DNA from: UBA6164 sp963979005
GTDB lineage: Bacteria; Patescibacteriota; Gracilibacteria; BD1-5; UBA6164
NCBI GenBank assembly: GCA_963979005.1
Contig: CAXBVF010000052.1
Coordinates: 1-8,146 of the forward strand
Length of the DNA: 8,146 nucleotides
Direction of reading: 5' to 3'
Shown: positions 1 to 7,937 of the stretch, piece after piece
Layout: each line of letters starts with the position of its first letter
How positions within the stretch are numbered: the stretch's first letter is position 1
Translations under genes and position numbers: made by a program
The notes under the pieces: generated by a model
Database searches by the model: none
What the model was told of the DNA's origin: nothing
What the model saw: the letters and a program-made list of their open reading frames with translations, nothing else

Positions 1-58
1 TTAATACTATATTTATATCTAATTATAGTTATTTTTCAATTATTTTTTTGAATTTGTC

Positions 59-86
59 TTGATTTTAATAAACAAAAGTATAGAAT
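59..86 (+). promoter_or_regulatory. possible promoter of hpf
   Basis: TTGATT (59-64) and TAGAAT (81-86) are separated by 16 nt and lie about 35 nt upstream of the hpf start. The match to a sigma70-type promoter is modest, and such matches are easy to find by chance in sequence this AT-rich. I see nothing else in bases 1-121. Confidence 0.3.
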
Positions 87-121
87 ACAAATACAATTTT
101 ATAATTAATTAATTGAACACG

Positions 122-430
122 ATGGAAATTCAAATAAAGATACACCTTGGAAACGAATTAACTGACTCTAAAGGAGTAGTAGAAAGATTAATATCAGAAA
201 ACTTAAATAACAAATTAGACCAATACTTAAACAAATTTAATAAAGAAGATGCTGAAGGTACTATTGAAGTATCAGTTGATAAAAATAAAAAATGATTATT
301 TGATGCTAAAATTCAAGCAAATCTTGATGGTAACAGTTTTAGATATGAAAGAGAAGATTATAAAAATCTAGATGATTTAATTAATCACTTATTTGATCAC
401 TTTAAGGAAACTTTAAGTAAAGCTAAATAA
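122..430 (+). CDS. hpf: short ribosome hibernation promoting factor (HPF/RaiA, S30AE family)
   Basis: The 102-aa product reads as a short-form HPF/RaiA, the family that binds the 30S decoding region during slow growth and promotes inactive ribosome dimers or dormant 70S. What is seen: an N-terminal strand (MEIQIKIHLGNELTDS) like the family's opening beta strand followed by 'lT'; a first helix (VVERLISENLNNKLDQYL); alternating strands (TIEVSVDK, LFDAKIQANLDG); and a C-terminal helix ending in LSKAK. The length fits the short form, with no long C-terminal dimerisation domain. Codon 58 (293-295) is TGA, read as Gly; with the standard code the protein would stop there and lose its second half. 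I chose ATG at 122; an in-frame TTG at 113 would add three residues. There is no Shine-Dalgarno sequence. The gene stands alone, convergent with hemW. Family assignment rests on overall pattern only, so it is good but not certain. Confidence 0.75.
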
Positions 431-439
431 AAATAATCC

Positions 440-515
440 TCCCCTTATTCACTTCGTTCATTTCCACCTTATTAAGGGGAATAAAACTATAGTAGTTAAT
501 AAAGGGGATTTTTTT
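440..515 (+). terminator. branched intrinsic terminator between hpf and hemW
   Basis: An outer stem pairs TCCCCTT (440-446) with AAGGGGA (502-508), extended past a bulged A by ATT (447-449) with AAT (498-500), and is followed by seven T (509-515). Inside it are a bulged hairpin (462-481, TTCC/CCTT with AAGG/GGAA) and a small hairpin (485-497, AACTA/TAGTT). The 5' arm can instead pair with TAAGGGG (473-479), which lacks a T run. On the minus strand the same outer stem is followed by a weaker T-rich stretch, so it may also end hemW transcription. Folding was judged by eye. Confidence 0.5.
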
Positions 516-524
516 ATTGTTTTT

Positions 525-1682
525 TTATATAATTTCACTCAATATATAATCCATTACTAATATTCATCTATTAGTTAATACTAATTTATCGTCTTTTTGC
601 ATTAAATAGTTTCACTCTACTAATTCATCTATTTTAGACTTATTTAACTTTTCGTAATCATTTTTAGATAATCATGATGTTCTTAGATTAAACATTATTT
701 TTTCTATAAACAAATCTTCAGAATCCAATTTTTCTTGGATTTCTTTTTTTCAAAAATAGTATTCTATGAAATTTTCACTATTAGAATATCTTTCGTTATT
801 TATAAAAGAATGGGCTCATAATCAAAATGCTAATATATTAGAGTGATTCCAATAAGCCTGGTTATGCTTACATTCATATCATTGTTTTGCAAAATTTGAT
901 ATTTCATAAGGATTATATCACTTTGAAATAAGCAATTCTTTTATTTCTGAGTATTCTCATAAATAATCATCCTCTAAAATTCAAAGCTTATCCCAATTAT
1001 CTGGATATGTTATATTTTCAAAATTTGAATCTTTAATCTCTGGTATATCATAATATTCTTCTAGCATATAGACAGATACATGTTTTATAAACGAGTAATT
1101 ATGCAAAATATATTCTATATATTTTTTTTGTTCTCATTTTTTTACATATGGTAATCCTATAATAAGATCAATAGAAACATTTTCAAATCATACAGATTTT
1201 AAATTATTCAAGGCTGTAAATATGTCTCATTTTTCATCCCTTCATATCTCTTTTAAACTCTTATTATTTAGTGTTTGAACTCATATACTAATTCTATTGA
1301 TTCATATTTTTTTCCATCAAATAATATTTGATTTAGTTACGGTCACAGGTGTTGCCTCAATATTTATTTCGATTTTTTTATCAAAATCATACTTATCTTT
1401 TAAACTATTAATTATCTGCTCTAACTGTTTAATACTTAGTACACTAGGCGTTCATCATCATAAATAAATAGACTTTAAAAATTTAAAGTCTATTTTTTCT
1501 TCTTTTATTTCTTTTAGTAAATTTTCTATATATAGGTTTATTTTGATAGCATCAATATTTCAATATGATGCAAATCTACAATACTTACATTTACTTGTAC
1601 AAAAGGGTATATGTATATAACAAAAAGTATTAATTTGTTTTATTCCCTCTGACAATAGGGGAAGAGAATTTTTATTATTCAC
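525..1682 (-). CDS. hemW: radical SAM HemW-type protein (heme chaperone / HemN-like)
   Basis: The 385-aa protein matches the HemW branch of the HemN-like radical SAM enzymes. The N-terminal motif YIHIPFC is followed by C28-x3-C32-x2-C35, the [4Fe-4S]/SAM-binding triad. The residue two after the last Cys is Phe, as in HemW, not the extra Cys of true coproporphyrinogen dehydrogenase HemN. Further family motifs are LGGGTPSVL (about residues 74-82), RISIGVQTLNN, SIDLIIGLPYV, a GLGAHSF segment and a C-terminal winged-helix end (LTNRGILVMDYILSEII). In known members HemW binds heme and delivers it to respiratory enzymes; the substrate here is unknown. Twenty-one of 23 glycines are TGA, three of them consecutive in GGGTP (1452-1460). 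GTG at 1682-1680 is the first start codon after an in-frame TAG and overlaps the upstream gene by 8 nt, which suggests translational coupling. It gives about 20 residues before YIHIPFC, so a later TTG start remains possible. Confidence 0.85.
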
Positions 1683-3021
1683 AAGAGCTTGATAATTTTT
1701 CTAAAGTAGCTATTTTAGAAGCTTTACAAGTAATGATTTCTCTAAATTTATCAAATGCCATTTCATAATTAGATGCATTATCTAATATGGAAATAATATT
1801 TTCATCATATAAACTCTTTATTCATTTATCAAAACTAGATAATTCGTACTCAGATGAGAAAAAGTCATTTAATATGATATTGTAATCTGGATGAATTTTG
1901 TCTTCCAATTTATCAGATTCTAAAGAAAGTAAAGCTGGTAAATAATAAGGAAAGCTATTTAAATAATCTTCAGCTCAAATATCTGTTGCTAAATATCATA
2001 AAAAATCATTTGCAATAGCCATATTATCTGCTTCCTTATTTATTACAAAGTAATTATAATTAGCTAGAGTTTTTCAATCACCTGAATAATAGTGTGGAAA
2101 AGGAGTAGCAAGTAAAAAGTTTTTACTAAATCATTTTTCATTAATTTCATTTATTAGTCTAGGGTATCAAATTACCATAAATGTTTCTCACTTTGAGAAT
2201 AAATCTATAGAATTTTGTCATAAATTACTTAATTCCATAAATCTAGAATCAAATCCATTAGATCAATTAACATCTCAATAAAGTAAATATGAAACTAGTG
2301 ATTGTTTAAGTTTAGTTCAAGTCACATCACTTAATCATGAAATATCATCTTCTAATAAGAAAAATTGAGTTACTATATCTGATGCAAATCTAACAGTGGA
2401 CCCGTTTCAGATTCAGATAGGTATTAGGCTAGGTTTTTTATCCTTTAAGTTTGCTACTACGTTATTCAATCAAGATAAAGATGCTAGTTCAGAATTTTTT
2501 ACATATCTTCTATTATAAAATATTCATAAAGTTTCATATCAAACAGGTACTCAAACTAAAAATTCTTGAAGTGTTTCTCATTCTCATACCGAAGTAATTA
2601 AATCATCAGCAAATATTCATTTAAATTTTTTTCTAAAATCATTTGAATTAATTATATTGGGATCTACTCATATAACTTGATTTGAAAAAATTGAATTCTT
2701 TTCATTATTATTTAATACAAAAACATCTGGTGCTTTATCAGCTGTAATAGATGAGATTAAAGCTAAAGAATAATCATCATAATTTGAAAAACTTTCAATA
2801 TTTATAACAGCGTTAGAATATTGAGGATACAATGATTTAAAATTTTCGGCAATTAAATTTGAATCTGTCACGTTGTCTCATAACATCCAAATATCAAAAG
2901 TTCATGAGCTTTTTGCTCACTGATCAGTTGGTCAAGAACTATTTAAATTAAAAGCGATAAATATTATTAAAGTAATTAAAACTCATCATACAATTGCTAG
3001 TATAATCTTATTTTTATTCAT
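1675..3021 (-). CDS. membrane-anchored extracellular solute-binding protein (family 1 type)
   Basis: The 448-aa protein resembles family 1 periplasmic or lipoprotein sugar-binding components of ABC importers. Residues 6-24 form a hydrophobic segment after MNKNK. A Ser/Gly/Thr-rich linker follows, then strand FDIWMLG (43-49), a helix (LIAENFKSLYP), APDVFVLNNN (97-106), VPVGYETLGIFYN (about 158-170), GETFMVIGYP (278-287) and FPYYLPA (357-363). These correspond in order to the family's usual strand, 'PDv', 'P.gydt...yYN', 'a.m..gyp' and 'lPa' elements. There is no lipobox Cys after the hydrophobic segment, so it is either an uncleaved signal anchor or a signal-peptidase I substrate. TGA supplies 28 of 31 glycines, including a pair in the membrane segment. 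The gene ends in tandem TAA TAA. No permease or ATPase gene is visible next to it, so a transport role is inference and a sensory or surface-binding role is equally possible. The start is the only nearby ATG, with no Shine-Dalgarno sequence. Confidence 0.7.
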
Positions 3022-3040
3022 ATTATTTTTTATGTATTAA

Positions 3041-3292
3041 CTAATAATTAACCTCAACTGAATCAAATGATCAATAATCTGTAACTGTGGTTGTTGTATT
3101 TGTTGTAGAGAAAAATATTAAAACATATCATAATATTGATAATGATATTAAAAAAAATAATAAAAATGTTGTTACTCTCGATATATTTTTACTAAAATTT
3201 TTAAATTTGTATGCATGTATCTTAGCAACAATAAATAATCCCCATAACAATGCCAATACTAATGTATATACTCCTAAATATATAGCTAACAT
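3041..3292 (-). CDS. small two-TM membrane protein, function unknown
   Basis: I do not recognise a family. The 83-aa product has two clear hydrophobic segments (residues about 3-23 and 41-61) joined by a lysine-rich loop (KIHAYKFKNFSKNISR), which by the positive-inside rule should be cytoplasmic. Both ends would then be outside, including a Thr-rich acidic C-terminal tail (STTNTTTTVTDYGS). Two of four glycines are TGA (3128-3130 and 3071-3073); with the standard code the second TM segment would be cut. It ends at TAG only 19 nt before the binding-protein start, so the two are probably co-transcribed and may act together at the membrane. The ATG at 3292 is the first start after an in-frame TAG. 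It is supported by operon position and the TM pattern, not by homology. Confidence 0.65.
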
Positions 3293-3324
3293 AACTAAAA
3301 TATATAAAAACTAAATTTAAATGT

Positions 3325-3330
3325 CCTCCC
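3325..3330 (-). promoter_or_regulatory. Shine-Dalgarno-like GGGAGG, misplaced
   Basis: GGGAGG on the minus strand is the best Shine-Dalgarno match in the window, but it lies 32 nt upstream of the first usable start codon of the membrane-protein gene. Reading from it meets stop codons at once. Either it is not a ribosome site or it acts as an upstream standby site. Confidence 0.25.
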
Positions 3331-3347
3331 TCTTTTTTAATATAATT

Positions 3348-3374
3348 ATTATAACTCTAATTTTTTTTTTGCAA
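3348..3374 (-). promoter_or_regulatory. promoter of the membrane protein-SBP-hemW operon
   Basis: On the minus strand TTGCAA (3374-3369) is followed after 15 nt by a perfect TATAAT (3353-3348). The spacing is shorter than the ideal 17, but the position suits transcription of the minus-strand operon. Because TTGCAA is its own reverse complement, the same hexamer also serves the plus-strand promoter. Confidence 0.45.
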
Positions 3375-3397
3375 ATTTTAAAATAGTTTGTTATAAT
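3369..3397 (+). promoter_or_regulatory. sigma70-type promoter of the 124-aa coiled-coil gene
   Basis: TTGCAA (3369-3374), a 17-nt spacer and a perfect TATAAT (3392-3397) make the best promoter match in the window. Transcription would begin near 3404, giving a 5' leader of about 80 nt before the ATG at 3484. Confidence 0.65.
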
Positions 3398-3417
3398 AAA
3401 GTAAGTTACAAATAGAT

Positions 3418-3450
3418 TATTATTAAATAAGGAAAACTTATTCAATAATA
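3418..3450 (+). other. 5' UTR stem-loop
   Basis: Thirteen base pairs with one A-C mismatch: TATTATT (3418-3424) with AATAATA (3444-3450), and AATAAG (3426-3431) with CTTATT (3437-3442), closing a GAAAA loop. It would lie near the 5' end of the leader and has no T run, so it is unlikely to be a terminator. The stem is mostly A-T pairs, so chance is possible. Confidence 0.4.
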
Positions 3451-3465
3451 GTAAATTAAATAATA

Positions 3466-3483
3466 ATTTTTTAATTAAAAAAT
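3466..3483 (+). repeat. perfect 18-bp palindrome abutting the start codon
   Basis: ATTTTTTAATTAAAAAAT is a perfect inverted repeat ending at the base before the ATG at 3484. It consists only of A and T, so it may be an operator, a weak hairpin limiting initiation, or simply low-complexity sequence. Confidence 0.4.
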
Positions 3484-3858
3484 ATGGCTGAACTAAAACA
3501 AGATTGAAAAACTTTTTCTATATCAGACGAAGTACTAGCTAAATATAAAGAGCTTGTAGATTTAATCATGAAAACAGATTCAATGGATGATGATGAAAGA
3601 CAATATTGGTTTGATATCATGCCTTCAATGAAAGATGAGCAAGTTGATAGACTTTATAGTATTTTGGATACTGAAAAGAAAAAATTAGAAAAATTAGAAA
3701 AAAAATATCAAACTGAAATCAAGGATTTAAATGAAAAGCATTTAATAGAATGGCAAGAATTTCAAATGAAAGATTCTAAGAAAAAAATAAAAGACGAAGA
3801 ATCAAAAGATAAAAAAGAAGATGCTGAAGATGTACTTGATATGTTGAAAGATTTATAA
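3484..3858 (+). CDS. small charged coiled-coil protein, function unknown
   Basis: I do not recognise a named family. The 124-aa product begins MAELKQDGKTFSISDEVLAK. A compact acidic motif with aromatic residues follows (DDDERQYWFDIMPSM, about residues 35-49), then a long Lys/Glu-rich helix with coiled-coil character (about 63-105) and an acidic end (EDAEDVLDMLKDL). There is no signal peptide or membrane segment, so it should be cytoplasmic, perhaps with a partner-binding helix. Codon 8 (3505-3507) is TGA read as Gly; a standard-code gene caller would restart at 3568 and lose 28 residues. ATG at 3484 was chosen because the frame is open from there and a strong promoter lies upstream. There is no Shine-Dalgarno sequence. 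It has its own promoter and terminator, so it is probably monocistronic. Confidence 0.7.
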
Positions 3859-3869
3859 AAATTAATCAC

Positions 3870-3902
3870 AAAAAAAAGAGAAACTTAAGTTTCTCTTTTT
3901 TT
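3870..3902. terminator. bidirectional intrinsic terminator
   Basis: The perfect palindrome GAGAAACTTAAGTTTCTC is flanked by eight A on the left (3870-3877) and seven T on the right (3896-3902). On either strand this gives a hairpin followed by a U run. It lies 12 nt after the stop of the plus-strand coiled-coil gene and 11 nt after the rpoC stop on the minus strand, so it should end both transcripts. Confidence 0.85.
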
Positions 3903-3913
3903 GTTGTAAATAA

Positions 3914-6900
3914 CTAGAAATCACTTTCGTGTTCTATATTAGCATTTACTTCTTTTAAATGTCTTTCTCATACATCTACATCTTCGTCTCTTGAATCAAA
4001 ATAATCGTTATCAGATTCTAATTCGTGACCATGAATTTTTCTATATTGTTTTCATGCAGGAATTAGTCTACCTATAATTACATTTTCTTTCATTTCTTTA
4101 AACTTATCAATTTTACCAGAAACAGATCATTCAACAAGTACTCTTACGGTTTCTTGGAATGAAGCAGCTGATAACCATGATTCAGTATAAAGTGAAATTT
4201 TTGTAATACCAAGTAGTAATCTTTCAGCAATACTAGTCTTTTTACCTTCTTTAAGTAGTCTATCATTTTCTTTTTTAAATCTGATAATATCTACAATATC
4301 ACCAGGAAAGAAATCTCAGTCCCCTTTAGAAGTAACTCTAACTCTAGAAAACATTTGTCTTACAATAAGCTCAATATGTTTAGAATTAACAGTTTGACCT
4401 TGTGATGCATAAATAGATTTAATATCATTAACTATATATTGTTCAGCAACAAGTACTCATGCAACATCTTTTAATTTTTGAATATTTAATGATCATTCAG
4501 TAATTTTTTGTCAAACAGTAACTTTGTCACCATCTTTTACTAAAATAGTTTTTCATAATTCAAAAGAATATTCAAATACTCTATTTTCTACATCTTTTAT
4601 AGTTATAACTCAATCTTCTATTTTCTTAACTTCTCAAGCAAATTTTGAAGTAAGTTTTTGTTTATCTTTAGTAGATCTAGCTAATATTTGTTTTTTCTTA
4701 ATAGCTTGGCCAACTTTTACAGCAACATCAAAATGTTCATCAAAATAATATTCATCAGTTATTAACTCTTCTGATACAACTCTTACAATAATTTCTGAAT
4801 CTGTTTGTTCAACTTCTACAACTCAATCAATATCTGATATTTCAGCAACTAATTTAGGGTTTCTAGCTTCGAATAATTCTTCTACTCTAGCAAGACCTTG
4901 TGTCATATCTCATCCTTCTTTTGCAACTCAACCCGAGTGAAAAGTTCTCATAGTTAACTGAGTACCTGGTTCTCAAATAGATTGTGCAGCAATTACTCAA
5001 ACTGGAGTTCAAATTTCAACTTCTTTATTTAGACCAAGATCTAAACCGTAACAAGCTTTACAAACTCAACCTTCTGTTTCACAAGTAAGTACTGATCTAA
5101 TATTTACTTCATTTACTTCATTAGAATTTAATACCTTTAATACATCAGTATCTACAATTGTACCAGCTTCTACTATAACTTTATCTTTTTTATCTTTCAC
5201 ATCTATCGCAATAGTATGTGAAAATATTCTATCTTCAAAATTTTCATCAAAACTTCATTTAGCTTCTCATCTTGTTACTGTTTTATAATGAACAGTGTTA
5301 CAATCATCTTCTTTAATAATTATATTTTGACTTGAATCAACTAGTCTTCTAGTTAGGTAACCAGATTGTGCAGTTTTAAGTGCAGTATCAGATTTACCTT
5401 TTCTTCAACCATGTGTTGCAATAAAGTATTCAAGAGTTGAAAATCATTCTTTTAGAGTAGATTTTATTGGTAACTCAATAGTTTTACCTGAAGTAGAGGC
5501 TACTAAACCTTTCATTCAACATAATTGAGTAATATTTCACCAATTTCATCTCGCTCCAGAATCAATAAAATTAAATACATGATTTTTATCATCAAATAAT
5601 TCTTTCATTTCTCACTCTATAGTCTTTTTAACTTCTGCCCAGATTTTTATTGATTGATTATATTTTTCATCATCAGTTAAAAATCCTGCCCAACACTTTT
5701 TTTGTATATATTTAACTTTTTCTCATCATGCATTTAATAATTCTTTTTTATTATCAGGCATAACCATATCATCTATTGATATTGATAAACCAGAAAGTGT
5801 AGAATATTTAAATCAGAAATTCATTATATCATTTACAAATTTTGCCGTAACTTCTGAACCTAATTCTTCAAAAGATCTTGATAGAATTTTTTTAATTGCA
5901 CCTTTTTTAAGTGTTTCATTAATAAATCATAATTCTTTAGGAACTATTTCATTAAATAATAATCTACCGTAACAAGTTTCAACTAACTCTCAATCAATTC
6001 TAACTTTTATAAGTGATTTTATTCAAAGTACTTCAGCTGAATAAGCTAATTCAACATCATTTAGAGAGGCAAATATTTTACCAGCTCATTTTCACTCTTT
6101 ATCAATAGCAGTAACATAATATGATCCAAGAATCATATCTTGAGAAGGAGTAACTATTGGTTCTCAACTAGAAGGAGCTAATAGATTTTTAGACGTAACC
6201 ATTAAATCTCTAGCTTCAGCTTGTGCTTTATCAGTAATAGGTAAATGTATTGCCATTTGATCCCCATCGAAATCCGCATTAAATGCAGGACAAGTAAGTG
6301 GATGTAATTGAATAGCTTTACCCTCAACTAATACTGGTTTAAATGCTTGGATAGAAAGTCTATGAAGAGTAGGTGCTCTGTTCATAAGAACATATTTACC
6401 ATCAATAACTTCATCAAGTGCATCCCAAACTTCTTTAGAACCTTTTTCAATGAATTTTTCAGCATGCTTAATATTATAAACAATACCTTCATCAATTAAT
6501 TTAGCAATAACAAATGGTTTAAACAAAATTAATGCCATTGTTTTTGGAATACCACATTCATCCATTTTCAAAGATGGACCAACAACTATAACAGATCTAG
6601 CAGAATAATCCACACGCTTACCAAGTAAGTTTTGTCTGAAACGCCCTTGTTTACCTTTTAAAATTTCAGTAAGAGATTTTAATTTCTTTTTATTTGCAGT
6701 AACAAAACCTGATCTATTAGTTCTAGTTTCACCTGTAATTAACATATCAACTGATTCTTGAAGCATTCTTTTTTCATTTTTCAGAATAACGTCAGGTGCT
6801 CATAGTTCAATTAATTTTTTAAGTCTGTTATTTCTATTAATAACTCTTCTATATAAATCATTTAGATCTGATGATGCAAATCTTCAACCATCTAGTTGAA

Positions 6901-7933
6901 TCATTGGTCTAAGATCTGGTGGTATAATTGGTAACGCCTCTAGTATAAACCATTCTGGTCTTTGACCTGATTTAAGTAGATTAGAAGCCAATTTAATTTT
7001 TTGAAGAATTTTCTTTTGTTTAATTTGAGTAGCTACTCTTAATTCTTTTTCTTGATCTTCAATAAATTGTAATAAATCAATTCTTGCAAGTAAAACTTTT
7101 AAGAATTCAGCTCATGTTCCTCATACAAATACATGTGGGAATTTAGAGTCTAATACTCTATATTCTAATTCTCATATAATTGCTCATACTTTTAGAGATT
7201 TTAATCCATCTCTTAATTCTTCAAATTCTTCAGTTAAGTCATCTATTTTTTTCATTAAAATAGCTTCTTCAACTTTGAATTTCTTTTCAGTTAGTTCTTT
7301 TGCTTCTTTTTTAATAGTTAATTCATTGATTTCTCTTTGAATTTCTTTTTGTAATTCAGTTTTAGATACTTTATATTTATCATCTAATTCTTTATTAGCT
7401 TCTACTAATTTTTCATCATGTATATCAGTAATAATATATGATGCAAAATAAACAACTTGTTCTAATTTTTTTACTGGAAGATCAAGTAATAGACCTATTC
7501 TACCTGGAACTGATTTTAAATACCAAGTATGTGCTACTGGAGCATATAGATCAATATGAGCCATTCTTTCTCTTCTAACTGAAGTTTTAGTAACCTCAAC
7601 TCAACATCTTTCACATACGATACCTTTGTATCTAATTCTTTTATATTTTCAACATGCACATTCATAATTTTTTCTAGGACCAAAGATTTGTTCACAAAAT
7701 AAACCTCATCTTTCTGGTCTTTGTGTTCTATAGTTTATAGTTTCACTTATAAGTACTTTACCATGAGATAAAGATCTTATTCTTTCTGGTGATGAAATCC
7801 CAAGAGATATTCAAGCTAGATTATCTAAATTTTTTCATTTAGTAATATCTTTTTTACCTATATCTTTTGCTATTTCTGAGAAATCAGTGATTTTGTCATT
7901 TAGAAAATTATCTAAAGATTTATCAAACGTCAT
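3914..7933 (-). CDS. rpoC: DNA-directed RNA polymerase subunit beta'
   Basis: The 1339-aa beta' subunit of the core RNA polymerase holds the active-site magnesium. In order: the clamp start (GISSPERIRSLSHGKV, from about 44); the first zinc ribbon C92, C94, C107, C110; a charged coiled-coil insertion (about 170-250); GGTGAEF (271-277); the rudder/lid segment with LDGGRFASSDLNDLYRR; NADFDGDQM (552-560) with the catalytic triad D554, D556, D558; SGARGNWGNITQL (from 792); the second zinc site C878, C951, C958, C961; the trigger loop GTQLTMRTFHSGG (around 995); GITKISLYTESWLSAASFQE; and GRLIPAG near the C-terminus. By manual count 45 of 100 glycines are TGA, many at invariant positions. Compared with common beta' proteins there are about 30 extra N-terminal residues. 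The ATG at 7933 lies 36 nt after rpoB and has no Shine-Dalgarno sequence. The gene ends at TAG before a strong terminator. Confidence 0.98.
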
Positions 7934-7937
7934 TAGG

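Noticed and set aside
1..121. Possible small gene or RNA at the left edge
   Set aside because: The sequence is very AT-rich with no convincing reading frame, structured RNA or terminator; only a weak promoter-like pair was kept.
451..463. ACTTCGTTCATTT segment as a separate stem-loop or repeat
   Set aside because: It does not form a convincing self-complementary stem and has no second copy in the window.
525..3021. Broken or pseudogenised hemW and binding-protein genes with many internal stops
   Set aside because: Every internal stop is TGA, the frames stay open otherwise, and the TGAs fall on family glycines, so the genes are intact under code 25.
3087..3314. Plus-strand 75-aa open frame
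   Set aside because: It lies antisense to the membrane-protein gene, has no recognisable features, and the minus-strand frame has TM segments, operon spacing and a promoter.
4524..4748. Plus-strand 74-aa open frame
   Set aside because: It is antisense to the conserved C-terminal part of rpoC and is a chance shadow.
3914..7933. Mycoplasma-type code 4 (TGA = Trp)
   Set aside because: TGA lies at invariant glycines such as GRLIPAG and ELGAPDV, while Trp positions such as RPEWFI use TGG.
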